From NCBI RefSeq assembly GCF_003675325.1, contig NZ_CP033073.1:6820001-6884000 (forward strand): a DNA stretch of 64,000 nt, written 5' to 3'. The notes beneath the pieces are model-generated. The model saw nothing but the letters and a program-made list of their open reading frames with translations. It was not told where the DNA came from and searched no databases. This DNA is from Streptomyces dangxiongensis (lineage in GTDB: Bacteria > Actinomycetota > Actinomycetes > Streptomycetales > Streptomycetaceae). Positions 36,206 to 47,440 of the stretch are shown here, piece by piece; positions within the stretch are counted from its first letter, which is position 1; the number at the start of each line of letters is the position of its first letter. The position numbers were made by a program, and so were the translations under genes.

Positions 36206-39200
36206 TCAGAGTTCGGAGTCGATGAACGCGAGGAGTTCGTCGACCGACGCTGACTGGACCCGTGTGGTCAGATCGTTGTGGTTGGTCTGGGACCGCTGGA
36301 CCGGTACGCGGACGAGCAGCGCCTGGAGTCGTTGGATGATCTCGGCCCGGGTGCCGTCGTCGGAGCCGTCCGCGAGTTCGGCGAGTGCCGCTTCGAGCCG
36401 GTCGAGTTCGGCCAGGCCGGGCGTGGCCGGCGAGGCGGTGGGGCCGGTGGTTCCGGCCTCGGCCGGTGCCAGTTCGGCGTGCAGATGGGTGACGACCGCC
36501 CTGGGCGTCGGGCAGTTGAAGAGGAAGGTGGCGGGCAGCCGGAGTCCGGAGCCGGTCTGAAGCCTGTTGCGCAGCTCCACGAGGGTGAGCGAGTCGCAGC
36601 CCAGGTCCTTGAAGGGCCGGTGGGCCGGGATGCCGGTCGCTTCGGCCCGGCCGAGTACGGCGGCGGTCTGCACCCGGACGAGGTCCAGCAGCATCTCGTC
36701 CTGCTCGGCCCGGCTCAGTGCGGCAAGCCTGTCACGGAGCGAAGCGGACTTCACCGCGGTGACGGTGACCGGCGCGTCGGCAGGGCGCGGCGCGGCCGGA
36801 GCCAGGTCCCGCAGCACGGGCGGCAGTTGCGCGCCGAGCGTGCCGAGCGCGGCCCGGTCGATGCGTGCGGGCACGAGTGCGGCGCTGTCCATGCGGAGGG
36901 CCGCGTCGAACAGGGCCAGACCTTCCGCCGGGGCGATGGGGGAGAGGCCGGTCCTGGCGAGCCGCCCCCGGTCGGCCTCGGTCAGGCCGCCCGCCATCCC
37001 GGCAGCCCCGGCCATCCCGGCACCGCCGGCCACCCCGCCGACCCCGGCCCCTTCCCCGGTGCCCGGCCCTCCCGCCGGGTCCGACCACAGTCCCCAGGCC
37101 AGGGACAGAGCCGGGAGCCGACGGGCTCTGCGGTGCTGGGCGAGGGCGTCCAGACAGGCGTTGGCAGCCGCGTAGTTGCCCTGCCCCGCGCCCCCGATGA
37201 CGCCCATGACGGAGGAGAACAGGACGAAGGCCGCGAGGTCCTGGTCGGCGGTCAGTTCGTGCAGGTTCCACGCCGCCGTGGCCTTGGCCGCGAGCACGGT
37301 GTCGAGGCGTTCGGGGGTGAGCGCGGTGATCACACCGTCGTCGAGCACCCCCGCCGCGTGTACGACGGCGGTGAGCCGTACGCCGGTCAGCAGGTGTGCG
37401 AGCGCCTCGTGGTCTGCCGCGTCGCAGGCCGCGAGGCTGACCTCGGCGCCCAACCCCGTGAGTTCCGTGACCAGTTCCGGCGCTCCGGGTGCGTCGGGAC
37501 CACGGCGGCTGACCAGCAGCAGACGGCGGGCCCCGTGCTCGGTGACCAGGTGCCGGGCGACGAGTCCGCCGAGGGCGCCGGTGGCCCCGGTGACCAGGAC
37601 CGTGCCGGCCGGATCGAGGGCCGTCGGCAGGGTGAGGACGACCTTGCCGACGTGCCGGGCCTGGCTGACGTGGCGGAACGCCTCCGGTGCCCGTCGCACG
37701 TCCCACTCACTGACCGGCAACGGAGACAACGCCCCCGACGACAGCAACCGCAGTACTTCGCTGAGCAGTTCGGTGATCCGCCCGGGATGCGCCTGGAGCA
37801 GGTCGAAGGACTGGTAGGCGACCCCGGGGTACTCGGCCGCGACCTCCCGCGGGTCTCGCACATCTGTCTTGCCCATCTCGACGAAGCGGCCACCGCGCGG
37901 CAGCAGCCTCAGTGAGGCGTCCACGAACTCACCGGCGAGGGAGTCCAGTACGACGTCCATGCCGTGCCCCTCGGTGGCCGCGGCGAACGCGGTCTCGAAG
38001 TCCAGGGTGCGCGACGACGCGAGATGCCCGTCGTCCAGGCCGAGGGCACGCAGCGCGCCCCACTTGCCGGGGCTCGCCGTGCCGTAGACCTCCGCTCCCA
38101 GATGCCGGGCCAGTTGGACGGCGGCCATGCCGACACCACCCGCCGCCGCGTGGATCAGCACACGCTCGCCCGCACTCAGGCCGGCGAGATCGACCAGGCC
38201 GTGGTAGGCGGTGAGGAACACGATGGGCGCGGACGCCGCCTGGGCGTACGTCCAGGTCGCGGGCATGGCGGCGACCCGCCGGTGGTCGGCCACGGCCACC
38301 GGGCCGAACGCCCCGGAGAACAGGCCCATCACCCGGTCACCGACCTCGAAACCGGTGACGTCCGCCCCCACCTCGGTGACCACACCGGCCCCTTCCAGGC
38401 CGAGCAGCCCGGGATCGCCGGGGTAGAGACCGAGGGTGTTCAGTACGTCACGGAAATTGACGCCCGCGGCGCGCACCGCGATGCGCAGCTCACCGTCGCC
38501 GAGCGGGGCCAGGGATTCCGGGCAGGGTTCGAGCGCCAGATGGTCCAGCGTCCCACGTTCGCGGACCGCCAGCCGCCAGGCCGCCACCCCGGCGGGAGGG
38601 ACGAGGGTGCCGTCGGCCGTCGCGGGACCGAGCCTGGGCACCAGCAATGCCCCTTTACGCACCGCGAGTTGTGACTCCGAGCCGGCCAGCGGCAGCGCGG
38701 CGCGGCAGTCGGCCGCCCACTCCACGTCCAGAAGCCCGAAGTGCCCCGGGTGCTCGGTCTGCGCTGACCGCGCCAGACCCCATACGGCCGCGTCGGCGGG
38801 GTCCGCCACGTCCGCGTCCGGTGCCGTGGCCACGGCACCCCGGGTGACCAGCACGAGCCGCGAATCCGCGAGCCGGTCGTCGGCCAGCCATGCCTGAAGC
38901 AGGGCGAGCGCGCGATGCACCGTGGGCCGGGCGTCACCCACCGTGCCGTCCGCGGCGGGCGACAGCTCCACGAGCGGTGCGAGGACCACCGAGGGGGCGG
39001 GCAACCCCGCGTCGAGGGCTTCGCCCAGTGCCGCGAGGTCGGCGTAGCGCGGGCCGACGCCCAGGTCGGTGATGCCCAGTACGGCGGCGTCCGGTGGTGG
39101 CTGCCGGTCCGCCGCGGCCGGCTTCCAGGCCAGGCGGTGGAGCGACCGTGGTACGACGGGGTCGTCACCGGCGGGGCGAAGGAGCAGCTCCTCGATCTCG

Positions 39201-42200
39201 GCGATCACCGCGCCGGACTCGTCCAGCAGGGTCAGCGCCACCGCGTCCGGCCCACTGGCGGTGATCAGGACGCGGGCGGTGCGCGCCCCGGGCTGGTGGA
39301 CGGACACACCGCGCCAGGAGAAGGGCAGCAGCCGACGGCCGCCCTCGCCCAGCGCGGTCGTGACGACCGGGTGCAGGGCCGCGTCGAGCAGAGCCGGGTG
39401 CAGTCCGTAGGAGGCCGCGTCGGTGACGGACGCCGGCAGGGCCACCTCGACGAGCAGGTCCGCGCCGTGCCGCCACGCGGCGCGCAGGCCGCGGAAGACC
39501 GGGCCGTAGGTGTAACCGGCGGCGGCCAGTTCGTCGTAGCAGCCGTCGAGGGGCAGCGGTTCGGAGGCGGCGGCGGGCCGGCCGACGGTAGCCGTGGGCG
39601 CCCCTGTGTGCGGGGCGAGGAGGCCGGTGGCGTGCAGGGTCCACGGCGCGCTGGTGCCGTCCGGCGTCGCGGCGCGGGCGTGCACGGTCAGGGCGCGCTG
39701 CCCCTCGTCGTCGGGCGCGGCGACGGCGAACTGCACCTCGGTGCTGCCGTCTTCGGGGAGCACCAGCGGTGCCGTCAGGGTGAGTTCGGCGACCCTCGGA
39801 GCGCCGGTCTGCGCTCCCGCCCGGACGGCGAGTTCCAGGAAGGCGGTGCCGGGCAGCAGGACCGAGCCGAGGACGGTGTGGTCGGTGAGCCACGGATGCG
39901 TGCGGCGGCCGAGCCGCGCGGTCAGCACGGCCTGCCCGGACGCGGCCAGCTCCACGACGGGCCCGAGCAACGGGTGGCCGGCCGGTCCTCCACCGCCGTT
40001 CGCGGTCAGCCAGTAGCGCTCCCGCTGGAAGGCGTAGGTGGGCAGGTCCGGCCTCCGCCCCGGGCCGAACACGGCGTTCCAGTCCGGGCTTCGGCCGCGG
40101 ACGTGCAGGGCGCCGAGTGCGGCGGCCAGGCCACGGCGGTCGGACCGGCCACGGCGCAGCACCGGCACGAACGCCGTCGTGTCGTCGTCGAGGCAGTCCT
40201 GGCCGAGTGCCGACAGCACACCGTCCGGGCCGAGTTCGAGGAACGTCCGCATCCCCAGATCGCGCAGCGCGGTCAGACCGTCGGACAGCCGTACCTCCCG
40301 ACGCACCTGCCGGACCCAGTAGTCGGCGGTGACCTCGACGGGCCGCCCGGTCACGGTGGACACCATGGTGATGCGCGGCGAGGCGTACGGGATCCCCGCC
40401 GTGACGGCGCCGAACGCGTCGAGCATCCCCTCCATGCGGTGCGAATGGAAGGCGTGGCTCACCACGAGCCGGCGTGTCTTACGGCCGTCGGCGGCGAATA
40501 CGGCGGCGATCTGCTCGACGGCCTCGACGTCACCGGAGATGACGACGGCGGCGGGTCCGTTGACGGCCGCGACGCTCACCTCGTGCTCGCGGCCTTCCAG
40601 CAGTGCGCGGACCTCGTCCGCTGAAGCCTGGACGGCCATCATCGTGCCGCCGGCCGGCAGAGCCTGCATGAGCCGGCCGCGCGCCGCGACCAGGGCGCAC
40701 GCGTCGGGCAGAGTCAGGATCCCGGCGACGTGCGCGGCGGCGAACTCGCCGATGGAGTGGCCCAGTACGGCGTCCGGCACCAGCCCCCGGTGCTCCAGCA
40801 GCCGGAACAGCGCGACCTGGAGGGCGAACAGGGCGCACTGGGTGTTCTCGGTCCGATCGAGCGCCTCGGCGTCGTGGAACATCACCTCGCGGATCGGCGA
40901 GGTGGCGGACACGGACTCACGGCAGGCGTCGAGTTCCCCGCACACCTCGTCCAGGGCGGCGGCGAAGACCGGCTCTGTCTCGTACAACTCGTGTCCCATG
41001 CCGACACGTTGGCTGCCCTGACCGGTGAAGAGGTAGGCGAGCCCGTCGTCGGGGCGGGCGGCGCCGACGGTCAGCGCGGAGTGCGGTTCGCCGCTGCCGA
41101 GCGCGGCCAGCGCCGCCCGGGCCTCGGCACGGGTATCGGCGGTGACGACCGCACGGTGGTCGAGGGCGCCGCGGGTGGTGGCCAGGGCGCGGCCGAGGTC
41201 CCGGGCGGGTACCTCGTCCAAGGTGTCCAGGGCGTCGAGGAGCACGGTGGCCTGTGCGCGCAGAGCCGGTTCCGTACGGCCGGACAGCACCCACAGGGCA
41301 GCCGCGTCGTCCTGCCCGGCGCCGACCTCGGGCACGTGCGTCTCGGCGGGTGGCTCCGCGAGTACGACGTGGGCGTTGGTGCCGCTGATCCCGAAGGACG
41401 AGACGCCCGCCCGTCGGATCTTGCTCTCGTCGGCGGGCCATGGGCGTGGCTGGGTGAGCAGTCGGATGCCGCCGGTGTTCCAGTCGACCAGGGTGCTGGG
41501 TTTGTTCACGTGGAGTGAGGCGGGCAGTTCTCCGTGGCGCAGTGCCATCACCATTTTGATGACGCCGCCGACTCCTGCGGCGGCCTGGGCGTGTCCCAGG
41601 TTGGATTTGAGGGAGCCCACCAGCAGGGGCTGGCCGTCGCGTTCGCTGCCGTAGGTGGCGAGGAGGGCTTGTGCTTCGATGGGGTCGCCGAGGGTGGTGC
41701 CGGTGCCGTGGGCTTCGACGGCGTCGACGGCCGAGGGGGTGAGGCCGGCGTCTGCGAGGGCGGCTCGGATGACGCGTTCCTGGGCGGGGCCGCTGGGTGC
41801 GGTGAGGCCGTTGGAGGCGCCGTCCTGGTTGACGGCCGTCCCGGCGACGACGGCGAGTACGTGGTGGCCCAGTCGTCGGGCGTCCGAGAGTCGCTCGACG
41901 ACGAGGATTCCGACGCCTTCGGCCCAGGCGGTGCCGTCGGCGTCGGCCGAGAACGACTTGCACCGGCCGTCGGCCGCCAGGCCTCGCTGGCGGGAGAACT
42001 CGATGAAGATGCCGGGTGTGGACATGACGGTGACGCCGCCGGCGAGGGCGAGGGAGCATTCGCCGGAGCGCAGGGCGCGCACGGCCAGGTGCAGGGCGAC
42101 GAGGGATGATGAGCATGCGGTGTCCACCGTGAGGGCGGGGCCCTGTAGCCCGAGGGTGTAGGCGACCCGGCCGGAGGCGACGCTGGAGGTGGTTCCCGTG

Positions 42201-45200
42201 AGGCCGAATCCGGCGGCACCGGCCGCCGCCTCACCGAGCCGAGGACCGTACTCCTGGGGCATGACGCCGGCGAACACGCCGGTCTGGGTGCCGCGCAGGG
42301 AGTCCGGGGCGATGCCGGCGCGTTCCAGGCTTTGCCAGCACACCTCGAGGAAGGCCCGCTGCTGCGGGTCCATCGCCAGCGCCTCGCGCGGCGAGATCCC
42401 GAACAGCTCGGCGTCGAACTCCGCGGCGCCCTCCAGGAAGCCGCCGTGCCGGACGTAGGTCGTGCCGACCTGTGCGGGGTCGGGGTGGTAGAGGCCGTCG
42501 AGGTCCCAGCCCCGGTCCACCGGGAAGCCGGAGATCACGTCGCGTTGCTGGGCGACGACCTGCCACAGCCCTTCCGGCGAGTCCACTCCGCCCGGGAAAC
42601 GGCACCCCATACCGACGATCACGATCGGGTCGTCATGGCCCGGACGAGCCCTGGAGTCAACCGCGTTGCGGATCGGCTCGGTGAGCATCGGGGCCTGCGG
42701 GTCGCTGAGAGTCGCGGCCAGTTCGGCTGGGCTGGGGTGCTCGTAGACCACGGTGGTGGGCAGGGTGCGTCCGGTGGCGGTGACGAGTCGGTTGCGCAAC
42801 TCGACGACCATCGAGGAGTCGAAGCCCAACTCCTTGAACCTGAGTCGTGGTTCGACGTCTTCGGCCCGGTGGTGGCCGAGGACGGCGGCGGCGTGCGCCC
42901 GCACCAGCTCCAGGGCGGCCGGGCCGGACAGCGACCGGGCCGGCGCGGCCTCCACCGCCTCCGTGGTGTCCTCCGCGAGCGCCGAAGCCCCCGACGCGAG
43001 CGCCGAAGCCTTCGAAGGCGACCCGGTGCGCGCCGCCGACGCGGCGACAGCGTCCGTGCGCTGCCCGGAGATCCAGTGCCGACGCCGTTGGAAGGCGTAC
43101 GTCGGCAGTTCGGCGCGGGCGGTGCCGGCCGGCAGGACGGCGGACCAGTCCACCTCCGCGCCGTGGCAGAAGGCCTCGCCGAACGCGAGCAGCAACCGTT
43201 GCCGGCCGCCTTCCGTACGGCGCAACGTGCCCAGCGCGGTGACCGGCAGGTCCGCGGCTTCCGCGGTCTGCTGGACGGCGAGCGTCAGCACGGGGTGCGG
43301 GCTCATCTCGATGAAAAGACCGTGCCCCGCGTCGAGCAGCCCCCGTACGGTCGGCTGGAACCGCACCGGTTCGCGCAGGTTGCGGAACCAGTAGTCGGCG
43401 TCGAGGCCGGGACCGTCCAGGGCTGCCGCGGTCACGGTGGAGTGCAGTGGTACCCGCCCGGCGCGCGGCGCGATCCCGGCCAGCTCCGCGTGCAACGTCC
43501 CCCGTACGGCGTCGACGTGCGGGCTGTGCGAGGCGTAGGCGACCGGGACGCGCCGAGTGCGGACGTCCTCGCCGTAGTACGCGGCCAGCGCGTCCAGGGC
43601 TTCCCCGTCACCGGCCACCACGGTCATGCCGGGGGAGTTGACGGCGGCCACGCCGAGCTGCGGGTGGCCGGCGATGTCCTCCCGCACCCGGTCGGCGGAG
43701 AGCGACACGGTGAGCATGCCGCCGCCGTGGCCGGCCAGTGCGCCGAGGGCCGCGCTGCGTACGGCGATCAGCCGGGCCGCGTCGTCGAGGCCGAGGGCGC
43801 CGCTGACGGTGGCGGCGGCGATCTCGCCCTGCGAGTGACCGACGACCGCGGCGGGCTCGACACCCGCCGCCCGCCACAGGGCGGCCAGGGCCACCATCAC
43901 GGCCCACAGGGCGGGCTGTACGACGTCATCGCGTTCCAGAGCGGGCGCGCCGGGGCGGGCGCGCAGTACGTCAAGCAGAGACCAGTCACGGTACGGGCGC
44001 AGCGCGCGCTCGCAGTCCTCGATGACACCGGCGAACACCGGTGCGGTGTCGAGGAGTTCCGCGGCCATGCCGGCCCACTGAGAGCCCTGTCCGGGGAAGA
44101 CGAACACCGCCGTACGGCGGGTACGGAGGCTGCTGCCCTCGACCACGGCCGGGCTGACCCGGCCGTCGGCGACCGCGTCCAGGGCGGTGAGCAGGTCGTC
44201 CCGGCCGGCACCGACGAGAACGGCCCGATGGGTGAACGCGGTGCGGTCGTGGGCGAGGGCCCGGGCGACCTCGGTGGCACCGAAGTCCGAGTGTGCGGCG
44301 AGGTGTTCGCGCAGCCGGGCGGCCTGCGCGCGCAGCGCCGCGTCACCGCGTCCGGACAGCACCCACGGGACGGGACCGGCCTCCCGCCGCGAACGCTGTC
44401 CTCCCTGCGGTGCGCTCGTGTCGGTCTTCGCACCTGCCTCCGGCCACTCGCTGAGCACCAGATGACAGTTGGTGCCGCCCATCCCGACGGAGGTGACGCC
44501 CGCGACGAGCGGGCGGTCGGGGCGCGGCCACGGACCGGTGGCGGTGGTGGCGGCGAGGCGCAGCTCGGCGAACGGTATGCCGGGATTCGGGGTGCGGTAG
44601 TTCAGGGTCGGGACGAGCCGGCGCTCCTTGAGGCACAGGATGGTCTTGACGAGTCCGGCGATGCCGGCGGCCCCTTCCAGGTGGCCGATGTTCGTCTTGA
44701 CGGAGCCGAGCCTGAGCGGGTTCTCTGGTGTGCGGGACGGGGCGAAAACGGCGCCCAGAGCAGATGCTTCGACGGGGTCCCCGACCCGGGTGCCCGATCC
44801 GTGGATTTCGACGTACTGCGCTTGGTCCAGCGGGATTCCCGCGTGCTTCCAGGCGTCGCGCAGCACACGTTCCTGGGCTTGTCCGTTCGGGGTGGGGAGG
44901 GTTTCGCTGGCGCCGTCGTTGCCGACGGCTCCGCCGCGTATCAGGCAGTGCACGCGGTCGCCGTCGGCCATGGCGCGGCTGAGGAGTTTGAGTGCCACCA
45001 GGCCGCCGCCCTCACCGCGGACGTAGCCGTTCGCGCGGGCGTCGAGAGCGTAACATCGGCCGTCCGGCGAGAGGCTGCCGAAGGCCGCCAGGGCCTGGCT
45101 GCTCTCCGGTGCGAGGTTGAGGTTGACGCCGCCGGCCAGCGCCGCGGTGGACTCGCCGCGGCGCAGGCTCTCGCAGGCCAGGTGCACCGCGACCAGTGAT

Positions 45201-45835
45201 GACGACTGCGCGGTGTCGATGACGATACTCGGGCCCCGCAGGCCGAGGACGTAGGAGACCCGGTTGGCGATGATGCCCCGGTGCAGTCCGGTCACCGTGT
45301 GCGCCGAGGTCGCGCCGGGTCCGGCCGCACGGGTGAGCGCCGCGTAGTCGTCGGCGATCGCGCCGACGAAGACGGCGGTGTCGCTGCCGGCGAGTGTGGC
45401 CGGGACGATGCCGGCGTCCTCGAGCGCTTCCCAGGCGAGTTCCAGCACGAGCCGTTGCTGCGGGTCCATCGCGGCGGCTTCACGTGGGGATATGCCGAAG
45501 AACCCGGCGTCGAAAGTGTCGACGGAGGGCAGAAAACCACCGCGGCGCGGCGACCCGTCCGATAAGGCGGCGAGGTGGGCGCGGTCCGGGGGCGGATCCG
45601 CTATGGCGTCCCGGCCGTTGCGCAGAAGGTCCCAGAATTCGGCGGGCCCTGACCCGCCGGGAAAGCGGCAGGAAAATCCGACGACGGCAATGGTCCGGTC
45701 GTCCACGTGATCGAATGCCGGCTGCTGTTCCCGGCCCCGGACCGGCTGTTCCGCATTTTCTTCCGCACCGCCCGACGTGTTTCGAGTCGTGTCAGCCTGT
45801 GGCGGTCCTGCATATATCTGGGCGTGACGGATCAT
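36206..45835 (-). CDS. PksA: modular type I PKS, KSQ loading module plus fully reducing module 1
   Basis: 3209 residues; the ATG at 45835 is preferred because GGGGGGAG lies before it. Loading module: a ketosynthase whose active Cys is Gln (Q210 in [14 protein letters not shown]), so it decarboxylates rather than condenses; AT with GHSQGE (Ser668) and [10 protein letters not shown], hence methylmalonyl-CoA giving a propionyl starter; ACP (Ser1007). Module 1: KS (Cys1241), AT with GHSIGE (Ser1694) and SHAFHSHR, hence malonyl-CoA; DH (His1986 in [11 protein letters not shown]); ER ([26 protein letters not shown]); KR (LDD motif, Tyr2888, B-type); ACP (Ser3082). Predicted output is an n-pentanoyl thioester. 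The C-terminus [13 protein letters not shown] is a typical docking tail that should meet PksB. A Gly/Ala/Met-rich insert interrupts the KR C-terminal region. Confidence 0.96.
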   Translation of the reverse strand: MIRHAQIYAGPPQADTTRNTSGGAEENAEQPVRGREQQPAFDHVDDRTIAVVGFSCRFPGGSGPAEFWDLLRNGRDAIADPPPDRAHLAALSDGSPRRGGFLPSVDTFDAGFFGISPREAAAMDPQQRLVLELAWEALEDAGIVPATLAGSDTAVFVGAIADDYAALTRAAGPGATSAHTVTGLHRGIIANRVSYVLGLRGPSIVIDTAQSSSLVAVHLACESLRRGESTAALAGGVNLNLAPESSQALAAFGSLSPDGRCYALDARANGYVRGEGGGLVALKLLSRAMADGDRVHCLIRGGAVGNDGASETLPTPNGQAQERVLRDAWKHAGIPLDQAQYVEIHGSGTRVGDPVEASALGAVFAPSRTPENPLRLGSVKTNIGHLEGAAGIAGLVKTILCLKERRLVPTLNYRTPNPGIPFAELRLAATTATGPWPRPDRPLVAGVTSVGMGGTNCHLVLSEWPEAGAKTDTSAPQGGQRSRREAGPVPWVLSGRGDAALRAQAARLREHLAAHSDFGATEVARALAHDRTAFTHRAVLVGAGRDDLLTALDAVADGRVSPAVVEGSSLRTRRTAVFVFPGQGSQWAGMAAELLDTAPVFAGVIEDCERALRPYRDWSLLDVLRARPGAPALERDDVVQPALWAVMVALAALWRAAGVEPAAVVGHSQGEIAAATVSGALGLDDAARLIAVRSAALGALAGHGGGMLTVSLSADRVREDIAGHPQLGVAAVNSPGMTVVAGDGEALDALAAYYGEDVRTRRVPVAYASHSPHVDAVRGTLHAELAGIAPRAGRVPLHSTVTAAALDGPGLDADYWFRNLREPVRFQPTVRGLLDAGHGLFIEMSPHPVLTLAVQQTAEAADLPVTALGTLRRTEGGRQRLLLAFGEAFCHGAEVDWSAVLPAGTARAELPTYAFQRRRHWISGQRTDAVAASAARTGSPSKASALASGASALAEDTTEAVEAAPARSLSGPAALELVRAHAAAVLGHHRAEDVEPRLRFKELGFDSSMVVELRNRLVTATGRTLPTTVVYEHPSPAELAATLSDPQAPMLTEPIRNAVDSRARPGHDDPIVIVGMGCRFPGGVDSPEGLWQVVAQQRDVISGFPVDRGWDLDGLYHPDPAQVGTTYVRHGGFLEGAAEFDAELFGISPREALAMDPQQRAFLEVCWQSLERAGIAPDSLRGTQTGVFAGVMPQEYGPRLGEAAAGAAGFGLTGTTSSVASGRVAYTLGLQGPALTVDTACSSSLVALHLAVRALRSGECSLALAGGVTVMSTPGIFIEFSRQRGLAADGRCKSFSADADGTAWAEGVGILVVERLSDARRLGHHVLAVVAGTAVNQDGASNGLTAPSGPAQERVIRAALADAGLTPSAVDAVEAHGTGTTLGDPIEAQALLATYGSERDGQPLLVGSLKSNLGHAQAAAGVGGVIKMVMALRHGELPASLHVNKPSTLVDWNTGGIRLLTQPRPWPADESKIRRAGVSSFGISGTNAHVVLAEPPAETHVPEVGAGQDDAAALWVLSGRTEPALRAQATVLLDALDTLDEVPARDLGRALATTRGALDHRAVVTADTRAEARAALAALGSGEPHSALTVGAARPDDGLAYLFTGQGSQRVGMGHELYETEPVFAAALDEVCGELDACRESVSATSPIREVMFHDAEALDRTENTQCALFALQVALFRLLEHRGLVPDAVLGHSIGEFAAAHVAGILTLPDACALVAARGRLMQALPAGGTMMAVQASADEVRALLEGREHEVSVAAVNGPAAVVISGDVEAVEQIAAVFAADGRKTRRLVVSHAFHSHRMEGMLDAFGAVTAGIPYASPRITMVSTVTGRPVEVTADYWVRQVRREVRLSDGLTALRDLGMRTFLELGPDGVLSALGQDCLDDDTTAFVPVLRRGRSDRRGLAAALGALHVRGRSPDWNAVFGPGRRPDLPTYAFQRERYWLTANGGGGPAGHPLLGPVVELAASGQAVLTARLGRRTHPWLTDHTVLGSVLLPGTAFLELAVRAGAQTGAPRVAELTLTAPLVLPEDGSTEVQFAVAAPDDEGQRALTVHARAATPDGTSAPWTLHATGLLAPHTGAPTATVGRPAAASEPLPLDGCYDELAAAGYTYGPVFRGLRAAWRHGADLLVEVALPASVTDAASYGLHPALLDAALHPVVTTALGEGGRRLLPFSWRGVSVHQPGARTARVLITASGPDAVALTLLDESGAVIAEIEELLLRPAGDDPVVPRSLHRLAWKPAAADRQPPPDAAVLGITDLGVGPRYADLAALGEALDAGLPAPSVVLAPLVELSPAADGTVGDARPTVHRALALLQAWLADDRLADSRLVLVTRGAVATAPDADVADPADAAVWGLARSAQTEHPGHFGLLDVEWAADCRAALPLAGSESQLAVRKGALLVPRLGPATADGTLVPPAGVAAWRLAVRERGTLDHLALEPCPESLAPLGDGELRIAVRAAGVNFRDVLNTLGLYPGDPGLLGLEGAGVVTEVGADVTGFEVGDRVMGLFSGAFGPVAVADHRRVAAMPATWTYAQAASAPIVFLTAYHGLVDLAGLSAGERVLIHAAAGGVGMAAVQLARHLGAEVYGTASPGKWGALRALGLDDGHLASSRTLDFETAFAAATEGHGMDVVLDSLAGEFVDASLRLLPRGGRFVEMGKTDVRDPREVAAEYPGVAYQSFDLLQAHPGRITELLSEVLRLLSSGALSPLPVSEWDVRRAPEAFRHVSQARHVGKVVLTLPTALDPAGTVLVTGATGALGGLVARHLVTEHGARRLLLVSRRGPDAPGAPELVTELTGLGAEVSLAACDAADHEALAHLLTGVRLTAVVHAAGVLDDGVITALTPERLDTVLAAKATAAWNLHELTADQDLAAFVLFSSVMGVIGGAGQGNYAAANACLDALAQHRRARRLPALSLAWGLWSDPAGGPGTGEGAGVGGVAGGAGMAGAAGMAGGLTEADRGRLARTGLSPIAPAEGLALFDAALRMDSAALVPARIDRAALGTLGAQLPPVLRDLAPAAPRPADAPVTVTAVKSASLRDRLAALSRAEQDEMLLDLVRVQTAAVLGRAEATGIPAHRPFKDLGCDSLTLVELRNRLQTGSGLRLPATFLFNCPTPRAVVTHLHAELAPAEAGTTGPTASPATPGLAELDRLEAALAELADGSDDGTRAEIIQRLQALLVRVPVQRSQTNHNDLTTRVQSASVDELLAFIDSEL
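41365..42620. repeat. KS-region repeat, copy in module 1
   Basis: Partner of the KS repeat at about 34620-35880. The KS copies differ mainly in a stretch around the YHPDP and GVF regions (about 42245-42480), where module 1 has its own sequence; this patchwork is what gene conversion leaves. Confidence 0.85.
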
Positions 45836-46093
45836 TGCTCGGTTGCTCCCCCCGTGAAGCGCGATCATCGTGCTGCCGACTTGAGGTCTGGCCGGACTTC
45901 GAGTCGGCTTCGGACGGTAGCACCGAGCCGCGGGCTCCGTAAACCAAAACCACCCAGAACCTCTCAACGGTTTTCCGGTATCCACCGGGTAACACCGCTC
46001 GTGTCAGAGCGGGTGGACGGGCTTCCGAATATCCGGAACTCGATATACCGCATAATCACGGGAGATGAGTGTGTCTCGCACCTGCGATGTTAA
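45836..46093. other. Region upstream of pksA (probable promoter region)
   Basis: About 260 bases between the LysR gene stop and the pksA ATG, noticeably richer in A and T than the genes around it, as expected for a cluster promoter. I can see no confident -35/-10 pair. An in-frame ATG at 45868 is an alternative pksA start. Confidence 0.4.
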
Positions 46094-46993
46094 CTACGTG
46101 TAAACAACTCGATCGTGTCGGGGCGCGGGACCTCTTTTTCGCGCCGTGGAGAACGCCTCGACGTACGCCGTCACGAGCGGCGACCGGTCGTCGCGCCGCC
46201 AGGCGAGAACCAGGCGTGTGGGCGGGAGGTCGGCTACCAGCCGGTAGGCGATGCCCTCCACCGCGTGCCGTCGCAGAGCCGATTCGGGTACCAGTGCGAT
46301 CGAGTGCTGCCACAGCACCGCGTGCAGGCACTCGTCGAGGGAGTGCACCTCGGGACCGCCGCCCGACAGGGACGGCTGCCAATGCGCCCGCCAGATCGCG
46401 TCCACCCCGGCAGGTAACCGGATGGAGTCGCTGTGGTCGATGTCGCCCCTCGTCAGGGCGCGCCTCCCGGCGAGCGGACTGTCCGCGGAGACGGCCGCGA
46501 AGCAGCGGTCCTCCTGGATGGCGCGCACCGCCAGGCCGGTCACGTCGAAGGGCGTCCACGTGATCGCCACATCGATCGCACCGGCCGCTAGACCCATCGT
46601 CGGGTCGGTCAGATCGCCCTGCCGCAGGCTCACCACGGCCTCCGGCCGGCTGCGTGCGAAGGCTTGTGCGACGGGTCTCGACAGGGTGGCCTCACCGGGG
46701 CCGAGCACCCCGACCCGCAGCAGCCGCGCGCCGGTGACCTGCCGCACCACCCGCTCCTTGGCCCGGTCGGCTCCCGCGAGCAGCATCTTGGCCTCTTCCA
46801 GCAGCACGTCGCCGGCCGGGGTCAGGCGCATTCCTTTGGGGCCCCGGACGAACAGCTCGCAGCCCAACTCGGTCTCCAGCTCACGGATTCGCTGGCTGAG
46901 CGGCGGCTGGGACATGTGCAACCGCCGGGCCGCCCGACTGACATTGCCTTCCTCTGCCACCGTCACGAAGTAACGCAACCCCCGTAAGTCCAT
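46094..46993 (-). CDS. LysR family transcriptional regulator, cluster-situated
   Basis: 299 residues. The N-terminal winged helix-turn-helix is clear: LRYFVTVAEEGNVSRAARRL and HMSQPPLSQRIRELETELGC in residues 4-44, followed by LFVRGPKGMRLTPAG. The C-terminal substrate-binding domain starts near residue 90 (RLLRVGVLGPGEATLS). The ATG at 46993 is chosen because LysR proteins begin M-DLRGLRYF; an earlier ATG at 47071 adds unconserved residues. It sits directly upstream of pksA in the same direction, so it is a strong candidate for the pathway regulator. Its inducer is unknown. Confidence 0.92.
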   Translation of the reverse strand: MDLRGLRYFVTVAEEGNVSRAARRLHMSQPPLSQRIRELETELGCELFVRGPKGMRLTPAGDVLLEEAKMLLAGADRAKERVVRQVTGARLLRVGVLGPGEATLSRPVAQAFARSRPEAVVSLRQGDLTDPTMGLAAGAIDVAITWTPFDVTGLAVRAIQEDRCFAAVSADSPLAGRRALTRGDIDHSDSIRLPAGVDAIWRAHWQPSLSGGGPEVHSLDECLHAVLWQHSIALVPESALRRHAVEGIAYRLVADLPPTRLVLAWRRDDRSPLVTAYVEAFSTARKRGPAPRHDRVVYT

Positions 46994-47074
46994 GGCCGAC
47001 ACGATACCGAATCCTTTGCCGCCGGTAGCGAAAAGATATTGGATCGCCGCGCAAAGACGTGCTGAGATCAAGAC

Positions 47075-47161
47075 ATGAAGAAGCTCTTCGATCGCCTGTT
47101 CCGGTCATGCGCCCGCTGTGTCGATCACTGCACGCCGCGCCGCTGGAAACGGAACGCCTAA
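47075..47161 (+). CDS. Possible 28-residue peptide, basic and cysteine-containing
   Basis: An open frame from ATG 47075 to TAA 47161 encodes a peptide starting MKKLFDRLFRSC and ending RRWKRNA, with three cysteines (residues 12, 15 and 19) and an amphipathic, strongly basic composition. The TAA stop is rare for this genome. There is no clear ribosome site (GAG 11 bases upstream). It is divergent from the LysR gene, whose start is 81 bases away. It could be a real small peptide or chance. Confidence 0.3.
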   Translation: MKKLFDRLFRSCARCVDHCTPRRWKRNA

Positions 47162-47192
47162 GTCCCGTAAATTATCTGACCGACATGGTGTT

Positions 47193-47231
47193 ATAGGCAT
47201 ACGTGTTCGACGTGTGTGTGTGTACGCCTAT
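47193..47231. promoter_or_regulatory. ATAGGC/GCCTAT inverted repeat around a GT run
   Basis: ATAGGCATAC (47193-47202) is mirrored by GTACGCCTAT (47222-47231), with one mismatch; the interior holds a (GT)n stretch at 47212-47222. It may be an operator or a stem-loop. It lies in a gene-poor stretch (47162-47440) whose other content is a terminator. Confidence 0.3.
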
Positions 47232-47358
47232 GCGCACGCCGTGGGAAGCGGCGGGTGGCGGGTCACGTGACTTTCTCGCGCCGACGCCAGGGCGCTACCC
47301 CCACCGAGTCCGCTTCAGTGGTATCCGCCATATGTGATGCCCGGCACCCAGAAAGACA

Positions 47359-47386
47359 CCTCCCGGATGCTGTCGACGCCGGGAGG
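47359..47386 (-). terminator. Terminator of the sigma factor/membrane protein operon
   Basis: CCTCCCGG (47359-47366) and CCGGGAGG (47379-47386) form a perfect 8-bp stem with a 12-base loop. Read on the minus strand it follows the stop at 47441 and is itself followed by TGTCTTTCT, a T-rich run. Confidence 0.65.
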
Positions 47387-47440
47387 GCTTTCGCGTATGG
47401 CGGCCTTGGTTCCCTGGCCGGATTTCTCTCGTGCGGTAGG

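Noticed and set aside
42332..45199. A 955-codon open frame on the plus strand, opposite pksA
   Set aside because: It is the antisense of PKS domains with perfect motifs. Its residues are Gly/Arg/Val-rich without any family pattern, as expected from GC-rich codon bias.
19645..46993. Assigning the cluster to thiolactomycin or another thiotetronate
   Set aside because: The general logic (PKS-NRPS hybrid with cysteine) is similar, but the cysteine desulfurase, thiouridylase-like sulfur transferase, P450 and FabB/F-type resistance genes I would expect are absent within the window, and module 1 is fully reducing with malonyl specificity.
47212..47222. The short GT run as a microsatellite or origin-like element
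   Set aside because: It is only about 11 bases and is part of the larger inverted repeat; nothing else suggests replication function.
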